From Virgisporangium ochraceum (GTDB lineage Bacteria; Actinomycetota; Actinomycetes; Mycobacteriales; Micromonosporaceae), in NCBI RefSeq assembly GCF_016863655.1, contig NZ_BOPH01000022.1, positions 1 to 64,000 on the forward strand: 64,000 nucleotides of DNA, given 5' to 3'. The notes below the pieces were generated by a model. The model searched no databases, was not told the origin of the DNA, and saw nothing but the letters and a program-made list of their open reading frames with translations. The position numbers and the translations under genes are program-made. Below are positions 1-8,029 of this stretch, one piece after another; positions within the stretch are counted from its first letter, which is position 1; each line of letters begins with the position of its first letter.

Positions 1-93
1 CGGGACACCGGGCGCCGCGGGACACCGGGCGCCGCGGGACACCGGGCGCCGCGGGACACCGGGCGCCGCGGGACACCGGGCGCCGCGGGCACC
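1..93. repeat. 17-bp tandem repeat, five full copies
   Basis: The unit CGGGACACCGGGCGCCG occurs five times head to tail without change (1-17, 18-34, 35-51, 52-68, 69-85), followed by a broken sixth copy. The array reaches the first base of the window, so its true length is unknown. A 17-bp unit is not a multiple of three, so it would not keep a reading frame if translated. It looks like a non-coding minisatellite. Exact identity of the copies suggests recent expansion. Confidence 0.9.
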
Positions 94-136
94 CGCCCGG
101 GCCGCGGAGGGCCGCTCGCCGGAATGCCGCCTGGTG

Positions 137-195
137 CTCACCGGGCACGGAGGAACATCATCAGCGGCCGATGATGTTCGTATGTGCCCGGTGAG
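137..195. promoter_or_regulatory. 59-bp nested inverted repeat upstream of a small gene
   Basis: There are two perfect arm pairs around one centre. The outer arms CTCACCGGGCAC (137-148) and GTGCCCGGTGAG (184-195) pair over 12 bp. The inner arms GAACATCATC (153-162) and GATGATGTTC (170-179) pair over 10 bp around a 7-base loop. The two stems are separated by unpaired 4-base bulges. No T-tract follows, so it is not a classical terminator. It ends 55 bp before the ATG at 251 and could be an operator, a leader hairpin or the end structure of a small repeat element. Confidence 0.6.
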
Positions 196-250
196 TGGTG
201 ACCGGGGTACCACGATGGTCATCGGGTCCGCACCGGGTCATACTCGGCCG

Positions 251-676
251 ATGAACGAAGCCGATGATCTCACCGCCGAGGTGCAGCGGGTGGCGGCGGG
301 CATCGCCGCGACGAAGCCCGACCGGCTCGACTGGTCGGAGGCGAGCCTCGCCGTGGTCGAGGAGATGCTCGCCGAGGCGGCCGACTTCGTCGACGGGATG
401 ACCGGGGACCAGGTCGCCAACATCGCCCAGCAGATGGGCTGCTACATCCTGGAGGTCGGTCGCCGCGCCCACGGCGGCCGTTACGTGTGGCACGAGGGAC
501 GCTCGGCCCCGGTCCTCCTCGTCGGCGAGCCCGACTTCCGGGTGGCGCTGCTCACCTGGGACAAGACCCGGGGCCGCCTGTCCGGCGACGAGGCCGACAA
601 CATCCCGTTCTTCTACGCCGGCTTCGCCGGCCGCGTCCGTTCGGCCACCCCCGGCGTCGACGCCCTCTACGTGTAG
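251..676 (+). CDS. Hypothetical protein, 141 aa
   Basis: I do not recognise this family. The ATG at 251 is chosen because the frame upstream of it crosses the 137-195 inverted repeat and reads as low-quality sequence. The protein is acidic and looks soluble: an N-terminal helical part (residues 1-70, rich in Ala, Glu and Asp), then a more hydrophobic, beta-like C-terminal part containing the segment APVLLVGEPDFRVALLTWDK and ending in VDALYV. No signal peptide, membrane segment or metal-binding cluster is visible. It stands alone: the next gene to the right is on the other strand and converges with it. Confidence 0.7.
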   Translation: MNEADDLTAEVQRVAAGIAATKPDRLDWSEASLAVVEEMLAEAADFVDGMTGDQVANIAQQMGCYILEVGRRAHGGRYVWHEGRSAPVLLVGEPDFRVALLTWDKTRGRLSGDEADNIPFFYAGFAGRVRSATPGVDALYV

Positions 677-730
677 GCCGCCTTCAGGGCGCCGGGCCCT
701 GTCCCGCCTGTCATCGGCAGGACGGGGGCG

Positions 731-1684
731 CTAGACGATACGGCGCCGTACCCGCCACACCACCACGCCGATCAGGACCCCCGCGAGGGCGACGAACAGC
801 GCCGCCTCGATGAGTTGGAACGTCCAGAACCGGTCGGCCGGGTGGTAGACCTCGAACCGCTGGATGCCGCGGGCGTGCAGGAACTGGTTGACGTTGGTGC
901 CGGCCCGGTTGGCGGCGTCCTCCAGCTCGTAGTACTCGGTCGCGCTCAGCCGGCGCCCGGTGGCGTCCGCGTAGCCCTGGTCGACCGTCCAGTCCGCGAC
1001 GCTGTGCCCCGCCCGGTCGTCCGGGCCGCCGGCGGGAACGGGTTCCATGGCGGTGAGCGGGGTGGCGTACGCGGGACGGGCCAGCAGCGCCACCGACATC
1101 CGGGCGGCCAGGAACGCCCCGAACGCGACCCCGAACGCGGGCAGGCTGCGCCGCAGGATCGCCCCCGCGGCGGTGGCGACGCCGAACGCGAACAGCGCGT
1201 ACGCCACCGGGACGAGTCCCTCCACGTCGAAGGCGTCGTACTGGAACCGCCCCTCCCACGCGTCGAACGGCTGGCGGAACCAGGTGAGCACCGCGGTGAA
1301 CAGCCCGGTGAGCACCACGGTGACGCCGGCCAGCGCCGCGAGCTTCGCCGCCAGCCAGCGCATCCGCGGCACGGCCTGCGTCCAGGCGAGCTGCCAGGTG
1401 CCCTCCTCCAGCTCGCGCGCGAGCAGCGGCGCGCCGAGGAACGCGCCGATGACGACGGGGACCAGGTAGAACACCGCCAGCAGGTTCTCGAGGTACCCGT
1501 ACTCCTCGTCGAGCCGGCGGAAGGAGGCGGCACAGGCCTCGGTTCCCGCGCACCGGGCCGGACCGCCGGGGAACAGGTCGTGGGCCTGCGTCCCGAGCAC
1601 GAGCAGGACGATGCCGAACAGGGCGAGGAGCAGACCCAGGACGCAGACCTCGGTCCGGTGCTGGCGCCAGATCAACCACGTCAC
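731..1684 (-). CDS. ABC transporter permease subunit (ABC-2 type), 317 aa
   Basis: Membrane partner of the ATPase encoded just upstream; substrate unknown. The protein begins VTWLIWRQHRTEV, a start typical of actinobacterial ABC-2-like permeases. One membrane segment near residues 15-35 is followed by a large extracytoplasmic loop, segments around residues 75-95, 115-140 and 155-200, and a final segment near 285-305 with an Arg-rich tail. The loop between residues 205 and 285 is long and polar. The GTG start at 1684 overlaps the TGA of the ATPase gene (GTGA), so the two are translationally coupled. The operon order regulator-ATPase-permease matches the YtrA-type systems that respond to cell-envelope stress. 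Confidence 0.85.
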   Translation of the reverse strand: MTWLIWRQHRTEVCVLGLLLALFGIVLLVLGTQAHDLFPGGPARCAGTEACAASFRRLDEEYGYLENLLAVFYLVPVVIGAFLGAPLLARELEEGTWQLAWTQAVPRMRWLAAKLAALAGVTVVLTGLFTAVLTWFRQPFDAWEGRFQYDAFDVEGLVPVAYALFAFGVATAAGAILRRSLPAFGVAFGAFLAARMSVALLARPAYATPLTAMEPVPAGGPDDRAGHSVADWTVDQGYADATGRRLSATEYYELEDAANRAGTNVNQFLHARGIQRFEVYHPADRFWTFQLIEAALFVALAGVLIGVVVWRVRRRIV

Positions 1685-2574
1685 GCCGCCACCTCCGGGG
1701 TGACGGCGGCCCCCGGGCCGGACGACCGCCGCAGGTACGCCAGCACCAGGTCCTCCAGCGCGACCGGCTGGGCCTGCCATCCCGGTGCGGCCGGGAGCGC
1801 GCCGTCGCGGACCAGCAGGGTCGTGTGCCGGTCGCTGTGGACGGCCTCCACGACGGTGCCGGCCCGGTCGAGGTCGGTGGCCGTGCGCGGACCGACGAGC
1901 AGCCGGTGCTCGGCGAGGAGGGTGTCGATGTCGCCGGTGAGCGTGACCCGGCCGTCGTTGAGCACGACCAGGTGGTCGCAGACGCGCTCCAGCTCGTGCA
2001 CGACGTGGGAGGAGAACAGGACGGTCACCCCGCCCTCGGCCACCGCGCCCATGAGCACCTGCAGGAACTCGCGCCGGGCCAGCGGGTCGAGGCTGGCCAC
2101 CGGCTCGTCGAGCACCAGCAGGTCCGGCCGCTTCGCCAGGGCCAGGGCCAGGGCGACCTGGGCCTGCTGCCCGCCGGAGAGCGTGCCGGCCCTGCGGTCG
2201 AGCGGGATGCCCAGCGTCGCCAGCCGGCGCTCGGCCAGCTCCCGGTCGAACCGCGGGTTGCAGGCCCGGCCGAAGCGGAGCATCTCGGCGACGGTGAAGC
2301 GCTTGTACAGCGGGTGGTCCTGCGCCAGGAACCCGACCCGGGACAGGGTGTGCGGGGTGCCGGCGGCGTGGCCGAGAACCTCCACCGTGCCGGTGCTCGG
2401 CGCCAGCAACCCGACGACGAGGCGCAGCAGCGTGGTCTTGCCGGCGCCGTTCGGCCCGACCAGGGCGATCACGCCGCCCGCCGGCAGGGACAGGGTGCAG
2501 TCGCGCAGCGCCCAGCCCTTCCGGTACCGCTTGCCCGCACCGTCGGTACGCAGCGCGAACCCGGTCGCCGTCAC
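1681..2574 (-). CDS. ABC transporter ATP-binding protein, 297 aa
   Basis: Cytoplasmic ATPase that energises the permease encoded downstream. The motifs are complete: Walker A GPNGAGKTT near residue 40, signature LSGGQQAQVALALALAKRP near residue 133, Walker B LLVLDEP with the D-loop ASLDP following, and a switch histidine in SSHVVHELE. About 80 C-terminal residues follow the nucleotide-binding domain, as is common in export-type or multidrug ATPases (CcmA/NatA-like). The GTG start at 2574 overlaps the TGA of the GntR gene (GTGA), and its own TGA overlaps the permease start, so three genes form one coupled operon. Confidence 0.92.
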   Translation of the reverse strand: MTATGFALRTDGAGKRYRKGWALRDCTLSLPAGGVIALVGPNGAGKTTLLRLVVGLLAPSTGTVEVLGHAAGTPHTLSRVGFLAQDHPLYKRFTVAEMLRFGRACNPRFDRELAERRLATLGIPLDRRAGTLSGGQQAQVALALALAKRPDLLVLDEPVASLDPLARREFLQVLMGAVAEGGVTVLFSSHVVHELERVCDHLVVLNDGRVTLTGDIDTLLAEHRLLVGPRTATDLDRAGTVVEAVHSDRHTTLLVRDGALPAAPGWQAQPVALEDLVLAYLRRSSGPGAAVTPEVAA

Positions 2575-2966
2575 GCCACGTCCTCGTTCCTCGTCTGCTG
2601 GTGGACGGACGTGAAGAGCGCGTCGACCGCCTGCTCGTCGAGGCCGGCCGCGTAGGCGCGGCGCAGCCAGGTCGCCAGGCCGCGGCGCAGCGACGTGTAC
2701 GTCGACGCCGACATCGCGGCCGACTGCTGGTCGTCGACGAACGTGCCCTGGCCGGGCCGGCCGGTCACCAGGTTCTCCTGCTCCAGTTGCCGGTACGCCT
2801 TGGCGACGGTGTTCGGGTTGATCGCCAGGCCCTCGACCACCTCGCGGATGAGCGGAAGGCGGTCACCGGGCTGGAGAAAGCCCAGCAGCACCGCCTGCCG
2901 GACCTGCTGGACCAGCTGCAGGTACGGCGGCACGCCGGAATGGGTGTCGAGCCGGAATACGAACAC
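2571..2966 (-). CDS. GntR-family transcriptional regulator, YtrA subfamily, 131 aa
   Basis: DNA-binding repressor of its own ABC operon. An N-terminal winged helix-turn-helix (residues 10-77: PPYLQLVQQVRQAVLLG, then INPNTVAKAYRQLEQENLV and GRPGQGTFV) is followed by a short helical tail of about 50 residues. That short tail, in place of a ligand-binding domain, is typical of the YtrA subfamily. The start is GTG at 2966, preceded by AAGGAG on the minus strand. The gene leads a three-gene operon in which each start overlaps the previous stop. A palindrome directly upstream (2975-3010) is the likely autoregulatory site. Confidence 0.93.
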   Translation of the reverse strand: MFVFRLDTHSGVPPYLQLVQQVRQAVLLGFLQPGDRLPLIREVVEGLAINPNTVAKAYRQLEQENLVTGRPGQGTFVDDQQSAAMSASTYTSLRRGLATWLRRAYAAGLDEQAVDALFTSVHQQTRNEDVA

Positions 2967-2974
2967 GGGGGCTC

Positions 2975-3010
2975 CTTACTGCTTTCCTAGTACCCTAGTA
3001 AAGCAGTAAG
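2975..3010 (-). promoter_or_regulatory. Palindromic operator of the GntR-ABC operon
   Basis: Perfect 11-bp arms CTTACTGCTTT (2975-2985) and AAAGCAGTAAG (3000-3010) flank a 14-bp AT-richer core that contains CCTAGT twice as a direct repeat. On the minus strand TTGACC (3021-3016) lies beside it as a possible -35 element, so the palindrome would cover the promoter. The left arm ends only 9 bp before the GTG start and overlaps the ribosome-binding site. GntR/YtrA regulators bind such palindromes; binding here is inferred. Confidence 0.75.
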
Positions 3011-3017
3011 CCGCTGG

Positions 3018-3641
3018 TCAAGACGGCCGCAGTGGCGCGGTGAAGCGCGTCCCGCCGGTCGCGAACGTCACCTCGGCCGCGTGGTCGGCCGGGCCGGGCT
3101 CGAACGTCCACTGCTCGAAGTGCAGTCCGTGCGTTCCCGACCCGGTCAGGCCGCGGGGGCGGTAGCGGGTGCCGGCGTCGTCCCAGGCGTCGACGGTGCG
3201 GCCGCCGGAGCCCGCGAGCAGCTCCCGGCGGTGCTCCGACGCCGACAGCACCCGGGCCGTGCGCAGCACCAGGATCGTCGACCACACCTCGAGGCTCAGC
3301 AGCGTGAAGGGGTCCGCCCGGCCGGTCAGCGGCACCACCCGACGCAGCAGCGGCACCGGCGGCTCCCCGATGCGCTCCGTCCACTCCGGACGCGCGGACC
3401 CCGCGGTACCCACCCGGTGCTCGACGACCGTCAGCCAGCCCGCGGCGGTCAGCGTCGCGTCGAGGTCGGCCAGCATGCGGTCCATCTCCTCGGCACGCAG
3501 CGCGCCGGCCGCGACCAGGCCCTGCGCGACGCCGCGGACCTCCGTGCGGTCGAAGCTCAACCGCCGCCCCGCCGCCGGCTGGCCCCTGCCCGCGCCGAGC
3601 CGGTCGGCGATCAGCTTCTCCAGGTACGCCCTACCGTCCAT
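3018..3641 (-). CDS. Hypothetical protein, 207 aa
   Basis: Not recognised. The ATG at 3641 has a fair Shine-Dalgarno sequence (GGAAGGG on the minus strand) about 9 bases upstream. The N-terminal half (1-75) is helical and charged. A middle part contains PPVPLLRRVVPLTGRADPFT and a hydrophobic stretch, LLSLEVWSTILVLRTARVL. The C-terminal third is probably beta-rich (GLHFEQWTFEPGP, then EVTFATGGTRFTAPLRPS). No export signal is seen. The gene transcribes toward the GntR operon from its own upstream region and ends 8 bp from the GntR operator, so read-through into that operon is possible. Confidence 0.7.
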   Translation of the reverse strand: MDGRAYLEKLIADRLGAGRGQPAAGRRLSFDRTEVRGVAQGLVAAGALRAEEMDRMLADLDATLTAAGWLTVVEHRVGTAGSARPEWTERIGEPPVPLLRRVVPLTGRADPFTLLSLEVWSTILVLRTARVLSASEHRRELLAGSGGRTVDAWDDAGTRYRPRGLTGSGTHGLHFEQWTFEPGPADHAAEVTFATGGTRFTAPLRPS

Positions 3642-3717
3642 GTCAGCAACCCTTCCGCTCCCGACATGATGCCCGGAGCCCCGTCAGGTCGGTCCACCCG
3701 CGACCGATGTCCCCCAG

Positions 3718-5946
3718 GTGCGGCTGACACCGATTGAAGACGAGCACGAGGCCGAGTACTGGGTGCGCCAGATCCGCTTCGGCACCGGCGTCGCGGTCGG
3801 GGTCACGCTGCTCGCGATGGTCCGCGTGGTGCTGGACTGGCCCGCCGAGCTGCGGTGGTGGCTCTTTCCGCTGGCGGTGGCCGCGGCGGCGCAGGGCGCC
3901 ACGCTCGGGCTGCGGTGGGGGCGGATCGTGCGCCGGCCGCACATGCGCGAGTTCCTGTTCACCTGGTGGCTGGCCGAGCTGCCGCTGATCTACATGTTCG
4001 CCGCCAAGGACCAGCTGGGCGTCGCCGTGTACGTCGCCGCGGTCACGCTGCTCCTCATGCTCGCGGCGGCGCTGTACCCGCCGCTGCCCGTGGTCGGGCT
4101 CGGCGCGGTGTCGCTGGTCGGTCTCGCCGTGCTGATCCTCGACCGGCCGCAGGGCAACACCGCCGCCGTGGTGGTGCTGGGCGCGGCGCTCGCCACGACC
4201 GTCGTGGTCGCCGCCATCACCGCCCAGAACCGGTACCGGCAGGACGCCCACCGCCGGTCGACCGAGCGCCGCACCGAGCTGCTGCTGGAGAACGCTTCCG
4301 ACGCCGTGCTCGCGATCGGTCCGGACGGCGCGGTGACCTACGCCAGCCCGGCCGTGCGCACCGTGCTCGGGCACGCGGCCGACGGGCTGCGCGGCGCCCG
4401 CTTCGGCGCGCTCGTGCACCCCGACGACGTGCCGCGGTTCGGCGACTGGATCACGGCGCTGGCCGCCGGCCGTCCCGGTGGCACCGACCGCGTCGAGGTG
4501 CGGATCCAGCGCGCCGACGGGACGGTCATCTACGTCGACATCCTGGGCCGCAACCGCACCGACGACCCCGACCTGTCGGCGTGCGTGCTCGGCATCCGCG
4601 ACATCAGCTCCCGCCGGGCGCTGGAGATCGAGCTGACCAGGCAGGCGTTCTGCGACTCGCTCACCGGGCTCGCCAACCGGGCGCTGTTCCGCGACCGGCT
4701 CGCGCACACCGTCGCCCGGCTGGGCCGGGGTGGCACCCAGGTCGCCGTGATCCTCGTCGACCTCGACGACTTCAAGATGGTCAACGACAGCCTGGGGCAC
4801 AGCGCCGGCGACCGGCTCCTCACGATCATCGCCGAGCGGCTGAAGGCGCACGTGCGTCCCGGCGACACGCTGGCCCGCCTCGGCGGCGACGAGTTCGCGC
4901 TCATCGTCGAGAACCTCGACGAGTTCGGCGCGGCGCAGCTGGCCGAGCGCGTGCTCGCGGTCACCCGGGAGCCGATCCGCCTCGACACGCGCGACGTGGT
5001 CTGCACGATGAGTGTCGGCGTCGCCGTCGCGAAGGCCGGCGACGACTGCGACACAGAGGAGCTGCTGCGCAACGCCGACCTGGCGATGTACGCGGCCAAG
5101 CGCGGCGGACGCGACCGGTTCGCGGTCTTCGACCCGGCCATGTACACCGACCTGACCCGGGAGGCCCAGCAGCGGGCAGACCTGGAGCGCGCGCTGGAGG
5201 ACGACCAGTTCGTGCTCTACTTCCAGCCGATCGTCGACCTGACCACCCGGCGCCTGGTCGGTGTGGAGGCGCTGGTGCGCTGGCGCCACCCGGTCGAGGG
5301 GCTCGTCGGTCCCGACACGTTCATCCCGATCGCGGAGGCGACCGGGCTGATCGTCCCGCTGGGACGGTGGATCATCCGCCAGGCCGTGCGGCAGCTCGCG
5401 CAGTGGCACCGCGACAACCCCGACACCGGCCACCTGCGGATGAGCATCAACGTGTCCGGCCGCCAGTTCCAGGGCTCCGGCCTGGTCGAGGAGGTCACCT
5501 CGGTGCTCGCCGAGACCGGCGTCGACCCGAAGGCGATCGTCCTGGAGATCACCGAGTCGATGCTGATGCAGGACGTCGACGCGACGGCCCTGATGCTGCA
5601 GGCGCTGCGCGACCTCGGCGTGCGGGTGGCCGTCGACGACTTCGGCACCGGCTACTCGTCGCTGTCCTACCTCAAGCGGTTCCCCGTCGACATCCTCAAG
5701 GTCGACCGGTCGTTCGTCGGCGGTCACAACGCCGGTGACACGACGCTGGCCGACGCGGTGCTCGGCCTCGGCCGCGCGCTGCAGCTGCAGACGGTGGCCG
5801 AGGGCATCGAGACCGACACCCAGTGGTCGACGATGCGCGACCTCGGCTACGACTACGGCCAGGGCTACCTGTTCGCCCGGCCGGCCGCGGCGGTGCAGAT
5901 CGACCAGCTGATGGCCGATCCGACGAAGGCGCTGCCGGCGCCCTAG
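3718..5946 (+). CDS. Membrane PAS-GGDEF-EAL cyclic-di-GMP enzyme, 742 aa
   Basis: Makes and/or breaks down cyclic-di-GMP at the membrane. Domains in order: four to six membrane segments (about residues 20-175), a PAS sensor (about 187-300, starting LLLENASDAVLAIGPDGAV), a GGDEF domain and an EAL domain. The cyclase motif RLGGDEFALI is intact near residue 387, with an RPGD inhibitory I-site five residues before GGDEF. The EAL side keeps GVEALVRW, INVSGRQF, EITESM, DDFGTGYSSLSYLKRFPVD, K in LKVDRSFV, and AEGIETD, so both activities look competent. The GTG at 3718 is used because the protein sequence is convincing from that point. It ends one base before the pta gene, so the two may be co-transcribed. 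Confidence 0.9.
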   Translation: MRLTPIEDEHEAEYWVRQIRFGTGVAVGVTLLAMVRVVLDWPAELRWWLFPLAVAAAAQGATLGLRWGRIVRRPHMREFLFTWWLAELPLIYMFAAKDQLGVAVYVAAVTLLLMLAAALYPPLPVVGLGAVSLVGLAVLILDRPQGNTAAVVVLGAALATTVVVAAITAQNRYRQDAHRRSTERRTELLLENASDAVLAIGPDGAVTYASPAVRTVLGHAADGLRGARFGALVHPDDVPRFGDWITALAAGRPGGTDRVEVRIQRADGTVIYVDILGRNRTDDPDLSACVLGIRDISSRRALEIELTRQAFCDSLTGLANRALFRDRLAHTVARLGRGGTQVAVILVDLDDFKMVNDSLGHSAGDRLLTIIAERLKAHVRPGDTLARLGGDEFALIVENLDEFGAAQLAERVLAVTREPIRLDTRDVVCTMSVGVAVAKAGDDCDTEELLRNADLAMYAAKRGGRDRFAVFDPAMYTDLTREAQQRADLERALEDDQFVLYFQPIVDLTTRRLVGVEALVRWRHPVEGLVGPDTFIPIAEATGLIVPLGRWIIRQAVRQLAQWHRDNPDTGHLRMSINVSGRQFQGSGLVEEVTSVLAETGVDPKAIVLEITESMLMQDVDATALMLQALRDLGVRVAVDDFGTGYSSLSYLKRFPVDILKVDRSFVGGHNAGDTTLADAVLGLGRALQLQTVAEGIETDTQWSTMRDLGYDYGQGYLFARPAAAVQIDQLMADPTKALPAP

Positions 5947-5947
5947 A

Positions 5948-8029
5948 GTGAAACCCGTGTCGCGCAGCATCTACGTAGCCGAGCACGGGGCGGGCGCCGG
6001 TAAGTCGGCGGTGGCGCTCGGGATCGCCGAGCTCCTGTCCCGCCGCGTGCCCGAGCTGGGCGTGTTCCGTCCCCTCGTGCTCGACGCCACGCGCGACGAC
6101 ACGATCGACCTGGTCCGCGAGCGGTACGGCGTCGACGTTCCGCGGGAGGAGCTGTACGGCGTCACCTACGCCGAGGCCGCCGCGATGGTCGCCGACGGGC
6201 GCCGGGAGGACCTGTTCGCGCACATCGTCGACAGGTACCGCGCGGTCGACCGGCGGTGCGGCGCGGTGGTGGTCGTCGGCAGCGACTTCGACGACGGTCA
6301 CCACCACCAGACCGGCGGGATGTCGCGGGAGCTGGCGTTCAACGCGCGGCTCGCGACGGAGTTCGGCAGCGTGGTGGTGGCCGTGGTCAACGGCGCGGCG
6401 TCGGAGCCGGCCGCCCTTCCGGGGCAGGCCCGTACCGCGTACCACAGCCTCTCCGACCTCAACGCGACGGTCGCGGCCGTCGTCATCAATCGGGCTCCGG
6501 CCGGGCTCCGGCCGCCCGACCTGCCGGTGCCGTCGTTCGTGATCCCGGCGGTGCCGACGTTGGGGGCGCCCACCGTCGCGGAGGTCGCGGCCGCGTTGGG
6601 CGCGGAAGTGGTGACGGGCGACAGCGCGGCTCTCGGCCGTGATGTGCTCGGGTACGTGGTCGGCGCGGCCCACCTGCCGCACGTGCTGGAACACATGGCG
6701 CCGGGCGAGCTGCTCATCACGCCGGGCGACCGGTCCGACCTGCTGGTGGCCACGGCGGCGGCGCAGGTCGCCGGCGTCACCTCGGCCGCGGGCATCGTGC
6801 TCACGCTCGGCCTCGACCCCGACCCGGTCGCGCTGTCGGTGTTCACCGGGCTCGACCCGGGGCTCGCGGTGCTCCGGGTGAAGACCGGCAGCTTCGAGAC
6901 GATCGCCGCCGCGACGCGCATCGAGCACCGGCTGTCGGCGGCGAACCCGCGCAAGGTCGACGCGGCCATCGGGGTGTTCGAGTCGCATGTGGACGGTGGT
7001 GAGCTCACCCGGGTGCTCGACGTGAGCCGGTCGACGCGCGTCACCCCGATGATGTTCGAGTACGACCTGCTCGACCGGGCCCGCGCCGACCGGAGGCGGG
7101 TCGTGCTGCCCGAGGGCACCGAGGAGCGCATCCTGCGCGCCGTCGACTCGCTGCTGCGCCGCGGCGCCGCCGACCTGACCCTGCTGGGCAACCCCGACAC
7201 CGTGCGGCGGAAGGCCCGCGAGCTCGGCCTCGACCTCGACGCCGCCGATGTGGTCGACCCGGTCACCAGCGAGCTGCGCGCGGAGTTCGCCGAGCAGTAC
7301 GTGGACCTGCGCCGCCACAAGGGGATGACGCACGAGCTCGCCCGCGACGTGATGCGCGACGTGAACTACTTCGGCACCATGATGGTCCACAATGGACACG
7401 CCGACGGGATGGTGTCGGGCTCGGTCCACACCACCGCGGCCACGATCCGGCCGGCGTTCGAGATCGTGAAGACCCGTCCGGGTGTGTCGGTCGCGTCGAG
7501 CGTGTTCCTGATGCTGCTGCCCGACCGGGTCCTCGTGTACGGCGACTGCGCCGTGAACCCCGACCCCGACGCCACCCAGCTCGCCGACATCGCCCTGTCC
7601 TCCGCCGAGACGGCCGCCGCGTTCGGCATCGAGCCGCTCGTGGCGATGCTGTCGTACTCCACGGGCGCCTCCGGCGCCGGCGCCGACGTCACGAAGGTCG
7701 CCGAGGCCACCGAGCGGGTCCGGAGCCTGCGTCCGGACCTGCCGGTGGAGGGCCCGATCCAGTACGACGCCGCGATCGACCCCGCGGTGGCGGCGACGAA
7801 GCTGCCCGACAGCGCGGTCGCGGGCCGGGCGACCGTGTTCGTGTTCCCCGACCTCAACACCGGCAACAACACCTACAAGGCGGTGCAGCGCTCCGCCGGG
7901 GCGGTCGCCGTCGGGCCGGTGCTGCAGGGCCTGCGGCGCCCGGTCAACGACCTGTCGCGGGGCGCCACGGTCAAGGACATCGTGAACACGGTGGCGATCA
8001 CGGCCGTGCAGGCGGCGTTACCTCAATGA
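5948..8029 (+). CDS. pta: Phosphate acetyltransferase, long form, 693 aa
   Basis: Interconverts acetyl-CoA and acetyl phosphate. The N-terminal third is a BioD/cobyrinate-synthase-like P-loop domain (EHGAGAGKSAVALG near residue 10), followed by a DRTGG-type linker (residues 210-330) and a C-terminal PTA_PTB catalytic domain (from about 365). The catalytic domain carries RVVLPEGTEERILRA, HNGHADGMVSGSVHTTAATI, NPDPDATQLADIA and FPDLNTGNNTYKAVQRSAG. Length matches the long (class II) enzymes. The start is GTG at 5948. No acetate kinase gene follows in this window; ackA usually sits next to pta, so it must lie elsewhere or be absent. The last 32 bp overlap the end of the convergent sigma-factor gene. 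Confidence 0.93.
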   Translation: MKPVSRSIYVAEHGAGAGKSAVALGIAELLSRRVPELGVFRPLVLDATRDDTIDLVRERYGVDVPREELYGVTYAEAAAMVADGRREDLFAHIVDRYRAVDRRCGAVVVVGSDFDDGHHHQTGGMSRELAFNARLATEFGSVVVAVVNGAASEPAALPGQARTAYHSLSDLNATVAAVVINRAPAGLRPPDLPVPSFVIPAVPTLGAPTVAEVAAALGAEVVTGDSAALGRDVLGYVVGAAHLPHVLEHMAPGELLITPGDRSDLLVATAAAQVAGVTSAAGIVLTLGLDPDPVALSVFTGLDPGLAVLRVKTGSFETIAAATRIEHRLSAANPRKVDAAIGVFESHVDGGELTRVLDVSRSTRVTPMMFEYDLLDRARADRRRVVLPEGTEERILRAVDSLLRRGAADLTLLGNPDTVRRKARELGLDLDAADVVDPVTSELRAEFAEQYVDLRRHKGMTHELARDVMRDVNYFGTMMVHNGHADGMVSGSVHTTAATIRPAFEIVKTRPGVSVASSVFLMLLPDRVLVYGDCAVNPDPDATQLADIALSSAETAAAFGIEPLVAMLSYSTGASGAGADVTKVAEATERVRSLRPDLPVEGPIQYDAAIDPAVAATKLPDSAVAGRATVFVFPDLNTGNNTYKAVQRSAGAVAVGPVLQGLRRPVNDLSRGATVKDIVNTVAITAVQAALPQ

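Noticed and set aside
3643..5970. A 775-codon minus-strand open frame opposite the first GGDEF-EAL gene
   Set aside because: No motifs and skewed composition; the plus strand has intact GGDEF and EAL residues.
5948..8029. Separate cobyrinate- or biotin-synthesis gene in the N-terminal part of pta
   Set aside because: The P-loop BioD-like part is a normal domain of long-form phosphate acetyltransferases and is in frame with the catalytic domain.
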